A stretch of 64,000 nt of DNA, taken from positions 2,418,001 to 2,482,000 of the forward strand of contig NC_071331.1 of NCBI RefSeq assembly GCF_010183535.1, in the 5' to 3' direction. Position numbers and translations under genes: made by a program. Below are positions 57,785-64,000 of the stretch, piece after piece (the stretch's first letter is position 1; each line of letters opens with the position of its first letter). Source of the stretch: Caenorhabditis remanei. Lineage: Eukaryota; Nematoda; Chromadorea; Rhabditida; Rhabditidae. Below the pieces are notes generated by a model. The model had not been told where the DNA came from, did no database searches, and saw nothing but the letters and a program-made list of their open reading frames with translations.

Positions 57785-58173
57785 AGCAAAAAAGCAAAAA
57801 ACATTTCCGACATGGCGGGAACGAACTCATCACCCCATGCGTGAGAGTCATCTGCGTAGACCGCTACACCAAATACGCGCGGCCGGAGCGCTCTCGAGAA
57901 TGCAGTTAAGAAACACCGAGTCAGTAGTTTTGAGCTTTCTACCACCCTGTCGGGACACACTTTTCTCAACGCTTTTTACCGTTGAAATCAGATTCGTCTC
58001 CAGAAGACGTCAAATTTGATATTTTTGAAAAAAGAAAAGTTCGGGCATCAACTAAGTCAAATTTCCAATCTATCTATCCAGGTCTCATAAAAATCGGCCC
58101 AGTACGGAGGGAGTTATGGCTGGCAACATACAAACAGACAGGCGGAATCTGTTGAATATTATTAGTATAAAGA
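57785..58173 (-). mobile_element. Helitron-type 5-prime segment with tRNA-like module, copy 2
   Basis: On the minus strand it starts TCTTTATACTAATAATATTC preceded by A. It is homologous to 37963-38357 throughout, ending in a T-rich tail after the tRNA-like part. Between the two copies only the tRNA-like and terminal parts are well kept. The 3-prime terminus is unknown. Confidence 0.65.
57810..57882 (-). pseudogene. tRNA-like module (CTC-type loop)
   Basis: TTGGTGTAGCGGTCTACGC gives a D-arm/A box, CTCTCAC an anticodon-type loop (CTC, Glu-like), and GATGAGTTCGTTCCCGCC a T-arm/B box. The acceptor does not pair. It is the sister of 37985-38055 with a changed loop. Confidence 0.6.
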
Positions 58174-58177
58174 TTCG

Positions 58178-58431
58178 CATAGTTGTCAACGGGCCGGGCC
58201 TTGTCGGCGAAATCAGGCGCGAAAGTCAAATTTTCAAATTTTTTCAAATTTTTTCGAATTTTTTGAATTTTTTCGCGAAAAAGTCAAATTTTCGACTATG
58301 ATTCAGAATTAGAAGAAAATCTGAAAAATAGTAAAAAAAAAGGTCACATTTTCGATAAAAAATTGAGAAAATTTCGAAAAAAAATTAGGAAAAAAGGGGT
58401 CATTTGTTGAAGCCGGGCCTTGACAACTATG
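58178..58431. mobile_element. GGGCC-family hAT-type MITE, variant ends, 254 bp
   Basis: Ends CATAGTTGTCAACGGGCCGG and the complement of CCGGGCCTTGACAACTATG. Flanks AAGATTCG (58170-58177) and AAAATTCG (58432-58439) match at seven of eight positions. It inserted 4 bp beyond the Helitron start at 58173, taking Helitron bases into its target duplication, so it is younger than that Helitron. Confidence 0.88.
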
Positions 58432-60619
58432 AAAATTCGAATGTCCAATACGAATAAGTAAATAAACCAATGCATTTTTACGGTAAAAAAACATTTTCAG
58501 ATATGTTTTTGTAGTGTAATTTCCCTATCGTAAAAGAAAAAAGAAAAACAGTTTGACTCAAAACGGCGTGAATGACTAAACATCTGTCAATTAAATCAAA
58601 GATTAATGTAAAAGCATTGACCAAATGTTTCGACTGAAACTGTACAAAAGTCGCATATGAATTAAACTTAAACTTTTTGAATATTAAGACGACATTTAAT
58701 ATTAGTAAATCAAAAATTTACGTTTCACCTTATTCATAAATCAAGTCACCAGTAGAAGCTTTTTTAGTAGAAAACAATTTTTCCTTGTATTCTTACTATC
58801 AGGGAGCATATGTTCCAACATAGTTATTGAATTATCGGTACAAGAAAGATTAACCAGTCACTGATATTTCCATTAAAGAAGCTGATCTTAATCATTGATT
58901 TGTTTCAATGTTTCAATGTTTGACGTGCTTATTATTATTGCTTAGAACTAGTTTACTGTTTCATTCTCATGTTATCATGACGGAATCATTATTACACCAG
59001 TAATTCTAGCAGTTGTCTGTTTATATCATTTTTTCGGCAAAAATAAATGTTTCCGCCATATGAAACTTATTACCTTTAACTTTTCTTGTAGAGTTGATCT
59101 AAATGGTATAATTTCTTTGAAAGTGACTAAGATTTTCTGAAGATTTTTAGTAAATACCATGCTTTTATTCACTAGAATTTACTTTTCAATTTTTAATGCT
59201 ATTATTATTTTACCAATCGAATCAACAAATAACATTGTAAAAGAACAGGAACATTTTTTTTTCCACTTTTTCCGACGGGAACACTTTATGCATTGAATTC
59301 CCCATTAAAAAGTATTCTGAAATAGTTTTATTTTCAAACTTCTTGTCTTGAATGTCAGAGGAAGTGTGATCAATATCAATCACCTAATCCTATGAAACGA
59401 GTTACTTTGGAGCATGCTTTCTTAATTTTGTAGTTCCTTTAGGAGACAGAAACAGAGGAAAAGAAGAAGAGGTTTTGTATAAAGGTCGAGGCATGTGCTG
59501 ACGTTTTCTTTTAAAAAATTATAACGGTTTTACATTGTCTATATGCAAGGAAAATGTTTAGGAAGTGTGTTTTGAATAATTGTTTCGTTCTTGGTGCTTG
59601 TCCTTTCAACATAAACATGGATTGAGTCAATTTTTTCAAAACCTATATTTTTTGTTTCAAATAACTTTAATAGCCTTCACCAAGTATCACCTGATGCTTG
59701 CTTTTTTTGTTGTTCGAGACGAGTCATTTTCTTGATTCTTCGAAAGGTTTATAATTACAAAATTTAAAGCAACTATTTTAAAATGCCTAATTGTTTTGTA
59801 ACCACAATAAAAGGAGATATTTTTTGCAGAAACTAGAATAATGCCCGCATTAAGAATCGCAAGTTTTTACAATGATTGAAATTTGATTCGCCTGTTTTTA
59901 TGCTAAAAAATTCAATCTAGGTGAGACTAATGTGGCAAAATGCTGGAAAAACATAAATTGCGTTTTTGAAACAATAAATATTTTCCAATCCGCGTTTCAG
60001 AATTACAATTTTTATTGTGTAGGCTGCTAACCTAATACCACAGATAAGTTATAAAATTTTTGTTTAGCAGAATCTGGTTATAAAGAAAGTTGTCATGGAA
60101 TTGGGATTGCTTTGTATTTTTCCATGAAAATACAAAAGATACTAAAGCAACACAATAAAATATTTGAATCAGGGATATCAGTAATATGCAAGGAATGGTC
60201 AGAAGTTTAGTAACATTTCAGTTTCTTTTTCTCATCACGTTAGTTTTTTCACTGTTTTTAGATTTTAAGAAAGTACTCGTTTTGTTAGTAATTTGTTATC
60301 TTAATTTGGTGATTTTTTGCAGTCAAAAGATTCAGAACTCCAAATAAATTTTTGTGTTTTGTATGTTTGCTGAGTTTACTTATTCACAAAAAAAGAGTGG
60401 AAAAGTTACCGGACTGTCGGAAGAACTGAAACAATACAACTCTAACTGCTTCACTGAGAAAATGTACAAAAAAAGAAATCTCAAACTCATGACTGTCGAT
60501 TACATTTTTTTTGTTTGTCAATTTTGTTTCATATAAGAAATTTGGAGATCTTGCTCCTTCATCGGACCATAGGGTTGATGTTTTCGTACGAAAGGTTGTA
60601 AGAAAGAGTTTGTCAAAAA
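58432..60619. other. Long AT-rich stretch without genes
   Basis: About 2.2 kb in which I see no protein, RNA gene or clear repeat. One exact motif core at 58956. The frame at 60354-60536 has no recognisable features. Confidence 0.6.
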
Positions 60620-60662
60620 TCGGTGACACCAGGGTGGAATCGAACCACCGTCTACAGATTAA
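60620..60662 (-). pseudogene. 3-prime half of a tRNA
   Basis: The minus strand reads GGTGG TTCGATT CCACC (a perfect T-arm), followed by CTGGTGTC and ACC. The 5-prime half (acceptor strand and D-arm) is absent upstream. It is a tRNA fragment, isotype not assignable. Confidence 0.65.
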
Positions 60663-61092
60663 GCAAAAGTAGGGAAAAGTTGGTTTTTTTTCGTAAAAAG
60701 AATGTATCAATACCGAAGTAACATCTAAACTATGTTGTGGTTCTCCTGTATTTGAAACGTTTATTGAATGTTATGGACGAATGAAAATATTGAAGCCAAA
60801 TCTCTGTTTCAATTAAAACATAAAACATCTTCAGTATCACTATCTATTGATCATAACTTTATTTTTTCTATACTGTTCAAAATAGAGCAGTTGGAGAGGA
60901 GAATAAATTTAATCCCGCTCTGAAGCAACTATGGTGTTTCGAAAAAAAACTGAAAAATGGATTTTGTGTTTCACTATTATGTTTTATTTATAGCAAAATA
61001 ACAACAGTGATACCAGAAGTTTGTTTTTTGGCACGAACTTGGAGCTTAATAATAATTCGGTATCATCTTCATGGCACTGATTCAGATATCGC
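60663..61092. other. AT-rich stretch, no gene
   Basis: Nothing recognisable apart from a CTGTTTCA core at 60804. Confidence 0.55.
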
Positions 61093-61290
61093 TCACCTGC
61101 TCCCTCTTCCTCGGTATCCAGGTGAAACATAAAATTCAAATTGCTGTTTCGAGTCCGCAAACACGCCGGTATTAGCTCGTATATTTCGACAATAAACATC
61201 ACTTAACAACATTATACAATGACGTTCCAAACGACTTGACCCATATTGAAGAGTATTCACGGTTTCACTGTTATTATAATACATTTGCAA
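61093..61290 (-). CDS. Possible exon, unrecognised
   Basis: The minus-strand frame includes LSDVYCRNIRANTGVFADSK and then QQFEFYVSPGYRGRGSR. It then meets CAG|GTGAGC, a plausible splice donor at about 61099. Residue use looks protein-like compared with neighbouring frames. No matching downstream exon was found and no family is recognised. It could equally be chance. Confidence 0.3.
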   Translation of the reverse strand: MQMYYNNSETVNTLQYGSSRLERHCIMLLSDVYCRNIRANTGVFADSKQQFEFYVSPGYRGRGSR

Positions 61291-61624
61291 TACGTAACCA
61301 GAACACTAAATTATCGGACGTTAGAAAAAATCTAGTGAAGTTCAAAGTGCATACTTTTACCATAGAAAGCTCTTTTCAAAATAGCGTCTCTGGATGGTTG
61401 TAAAATTTACTAATTTATACGAACTATTGCTGGATCATTTTTGGCATAGCAAACATTAGATTATCTAAATCAAATTGACTTCAAATTACAACCCCATTCC
61501 CAAAATTTCCAGAACTTCAATGGCAGTTCCAAGTAATTTCTGACATTGCTTTATCCCATTAATGAAACACAAAAACATAATAAACAATTGTCTCGAAATT
61601 CAAATTCATTTTCAGAATTGTAAC
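61291..61624. other. Spacer, no gene
   Basis: AT-rich, downstream of the dioxygenase pseudogene. Nothing recognised. Confidence 0.55.
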
Positions 61625-62056
61625 TCAAGCTTTATACAAATTAGGGAACTTATAATCGTCTGTCTCCTGAAGCCAATTATCCTCACTCCACTTTGTATTC
61701 TTCCTCTCCATCACGTGTACCGTATAGGCATGACGTGACTTATCCGAAGTGTAGGCTTCACTCTTATGAACAACTAATCCATGGATCAGAATCAAGGATC
61801 CCTTGGAAATCGGGACATGTTGGAATTTGGATTGATCGTAGGATGGACGGGTGCCAATGAATTTGAGGAGTGGGTCCCGGTGATGTCATGGGTTCGAACG
61901 AATCGGTAGTCACAGGTGGATGTGTCTAGAGACTGAAATTGTATTTTCCAATTATATTTCATGGTTTCAATGAAAACGTAAAAACTCAAACTTCGCCCCC
62001 TTCCAATTTCCTTGTTCAAAACGTGAGTAGAAGTCGTGATCTTGATCTTCAACACC
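61625..62056 (-). pseudogene. Broken phytanoyl-CoA dioxygenase (PHYHD1-like) gene, 3-prime part
   Basis: Reading the minus strand, the C-terminal part is clear: FIGTRPSYDQ, then VPISKGSLILIHGLVVHKSE, then YTVHVMERKNTKWSEDNWLQ and FPNLYKA before TGA at 61625. This is the end of the PHYHD1-type Fe(II)/2-oxoglutarate dioxygenase fold, with the VHKS histidine and the distal arginine (SRHAY). The exon follows TTTCAG at 61933. Just inside it, CDYRFVRTHD is in a different frame from the rest, so there is a frameshift near 61880. Upstream, a related stretch (61985-62056, EDQDHDFYSRFEQGNWKGA) is out of phase and preceded by a stop. The N-terminal two thirds, with the HxD motif, are missing. C. elegans carries ZK550.5 and ZK550.6 of this family on chromosome IV, from memory. 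Confidence 0.75.
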
Positions 62057-62140
62057 TCTTATCCGTTACCAATTGAGAAGAGCAGATCAAAACTTTGAAA
62101 ACCTAAAAAAAATTGAGAAAATTCCAACCACTATAAAAAG

Positions 62141-62230
62141 CATACTTGTCAAAAATCGGGCCGGCCCGGCTGCCCCGTCGCGCGGATTCAAAAATGAAAA
62201 AAAAAAATTTTTATCGATTTTTTTTTGAAA
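62141..62230. mobile_element. One end of a GGGCC-family hAT-type MITE
   Basis: CATACTTGTCAAAAATCGGGCC followed by GGCCCGGCTGCCCCG is the family left end. No right end or flanking repeat is found downstream, so the element is truncated or highly decayed. Confidence 0.7.
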
Positions 62231-63331
62231 TTTTTCGAAAAAATAGAGTAAAAGTGCTTAAATTATTGTACACATTCATATTTTTATTCAATTTTGAATT
62301 TTTAAATGAAAAAAGAACTTACATCTACTGTTACGTTATTGCTTCATGTGAGATCTATTAATGTAATTTGAAGGTGTATTGCACAGAAACTTCTGGATAA
62401 ATAGAAAAACATATCGACAATAACTTTATGCTATTCAATAGCCGCTGAGACATTAATCAATGAAAACTACAGGTCAAAATTCTAATGTGTGTATTCAGGA
62501 ATAAGGCCATCCGACACTAAGAAAGGCTCATAATGGATCAAAAAATAAACAAGAAGTCACTGTTTCTTCATCAACAAATTGTGAAACGTTCGATTTTTGA
62601 AAAATCTTGTTTTTGAAGCAGTCTCACTATTCTTTCCTGTCCACACAAAAATACGATGAGGAACAAATTTTACTGTTTTGGGTTCGTTTCATTCCGGAGA
62701 CACAGAGAATATGCGATCACTAACATCCTCACAAAAATTGTTTATTGAGTTTTTACAATCTGAAATTTCGAACATCAAGATTTTAGCGAGATTGCGGAAT
62801 GGGGACACTTTCTTCTGCAGTAACTGAACATTTTCTGAAATCCGAATTGGCAGAGACAAAAATGTCAACCAACAAAGAATGATAACAAAAGTAAACACAC
62901 AGACAGAAACACCAAATCTGGAAACCTGATGTTTCAAAAATGTCTTATCTGCAAAGAATTAGTTTTAGCAAATGATCGAACGTCGTTGAAATCATCCGAA
63001 AATATTTAACATTATTGATTCTTTATTAAAAGTTGCAGTATATATGTATGTACTCCATGACATTTTCAATGACGCATCACTTTTTTGTTCTAATATTCAA
63101 TCAAGCATAGATGAAATTAAACAATGCATTTCTCATTGCTGGATTACAAGTACTTGAAACCGAAATATTCTAACGGCTATACTGTATCTTGAGGCCGATT
63201 GATAAGCTTAGAAACAGATTGATAATCTTCTTAGAACCATGTATACTTAATTTTTTTGATTCAGTTACAACTAGAAAATATACGGTGGTTAAATGAAAAC
63301 AAAAATACACTTAAAATTGAACAGGGAATTG
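62231..63331. repeat. AT-rich DNA with two transplanted blocks of the 15-16 kb mosaic
   Basis: 62565-62645 matches 16310-16390 directly (TCATCAACAAATTGTGAAAC). 62690-62935 matches 15180-15440 in inverted orientation, including the complement of AAGAAAGTGTCCCCATTC. Both derive from the piRNA-rich mosaic. No gene. Confidence 0.65.
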
Positions 63332-63983
63332 CATACTTGTCAAATCACGGGCCAGCCCGGGCCGGGCCGCTGAAAATTTCAGGGCCCGAGCCGGCCCGCA
63401 GAGCCCGCAGCAAAAAATTATTTAAAAAAAATAGAATTGAAAGTCTTGGAAATTAAATTTTTTCTTCGTTTTATACTGAATCGAGGACGGGGGATTCGAT
63501 AAGACTACTTTCAGAAGCCTCCAGCAAGTTCTTGATCCTGATTCTGATCATCGGCTGATCATCACAGAGACTTTGAGAGGCTCAAAGTTTATAGTGACAA
63601 AATAAGGCGAGGGATGAAGAAGACCCAAATGGGCCCTATGGGATCTAAAAATGGTACCATCTTGTTTGTAAGGGTCGAATTACTAAAATATCTGAAAATT
63701 TAAAAAAAAATCTTCGGCTGATCAGTCACTGTCAAGATGAGCCGAATTTTAATTTTCAGACATTTTAGTAATTCGACCCTCGCAAACAAGATGGTACTTA
63801 TTCTGACAATTTCCGTTTTCACTTGTTGTCTTTTTATAATTTCTAATCAATAATATGTTTGCCATAAAGTAGTAAACGAAAAAACAATGGGAAAACGACG
63901 AAATATTTTTTTCAATATTTTGACGGGCCGAACGGGCCGGGCCGGAGGATTTTTTTTTGCGGGCCCGGCCCGTGACAAGTATG
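63332..63983. mobile_element. GGGCC-family hAT-type MITE, 652 bp, complete
   Basis: Ends CATACTTGTCAAATCACGGG and CGGCCCGTGACAAGTATG with an exact 8-bp target duplication GGGAATTG (63324-63331 and 63984-63991). This is the longest family member here. Its interior holds a second inverted repeat (GGTACCATCTTGTTTGTAAG near 63651 against its complement near 63795) around TCTTCGGCTGATCAG. No transposase. Confidence 0.93.
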
Positions 63984-64000
63984 GGGAATTGAAACAGAAC

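Larger units (their letters stand above)
45106..60811. promoter_or_regulatory. 21U-RNA (piRNA) upstream-motif field, part 2
   Basis: Exact CTGTTTCA cores on the plus strand start at 45889, 52681, 52784, 53578, 53674, 58956 and 60804. Minus-strand cores (TGAAACAG) start at 45106, 48648, 51091 and 54217. A further minus core is at 63990. Variants such as GAAACTGT are common around 47630-48000 but are not the motif in either orientation. Density is lower than in part 1 but above chance for this composition. Confidence 0.6.

Overview
The window is nuclear DNA from a nematode, almost certainly Caenorhabditis. It is AT-rich, the few plausible introns are short and end in TTTCAG or TTTCCAG, and the transposons belong to families typical of these worms (Tc4/Tc5-like TNA-target elements, Tc1-like TA MITEs, hAT MITEs, Helitrons carrying satellites, BEL/Pao). 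Outside 31-36 kb and 61-62 kb it has almost no protein-coding genes.

The most informative signal is the high density of the octamer CTGTTTCA (complement TGAAACAG) in AT-rich non-coding DNA. This is the core of the upstream (Ruby) motif of Caenorhabditis type I 21U-RNA/piRNA genes, which lie mainly in two domains of chromosome IV in C. elegans. I found more than 40 exact copies by eye, spread over 1-36 kb and 45-61 kb. The window therefore reads as part of a piRNA-gene cluster. It contains large internal duplications, with transposons inserted into one or the other copy.

Layout. 1-1010: repeat edge and a decayed BEL/Pao retrotransposon. 1011-6560 and 23031-31100: two direct copies of one ancestral segment. 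Comparing them gives empty and filled sites that define several insertions to the base. 7.5-20.3 kb: a mosaic of short direct and inverted duplications rich in piRNA motifs, with a hAT MITE and a solo LTR. 31.3-36 kb: a small gene-bearing island with a two-exon unrecognised gene, a dense CACCTG/CAGGTG cluster, a small helix-loop-helix-like gene and an intact tRNA-Val(AAC). 36.8-43.7 kb: Helitron-derived DNA, including a 5.1-kb non-autonomous Helitron filled by about 42 units of a 119-bp satellite. 45.2-54.7 kb: a Helitron, then a second duplicated pair (45.5-49.0 and 53.2-54.7 kb), again separated by datable insertions. 55.3-58.4 kb: hairpin-rich Helitron pieces, a GC-rich element with a 20-bp periodic motif, and another hAT MITE. 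58.4-61 kb: plain AT-rich DNA. 61.6-62.1 kb: a broken phytanoyl-CoA dioxygenase (PHYHD1-like) gene. The window ends in an intact 652-bp hAT MITE.

A recurring oddity is tRNA-like sequence with A-box and B-box words. It occurs inside at least three unrelated transposon types (two Helitron groups and Tc4/Tc5-like foldbacks), while only one tRNA gene here looks functional. All coordinates were read by eye. Family names rest on motifs, target-site duplications and terminal structure, not on database searches.
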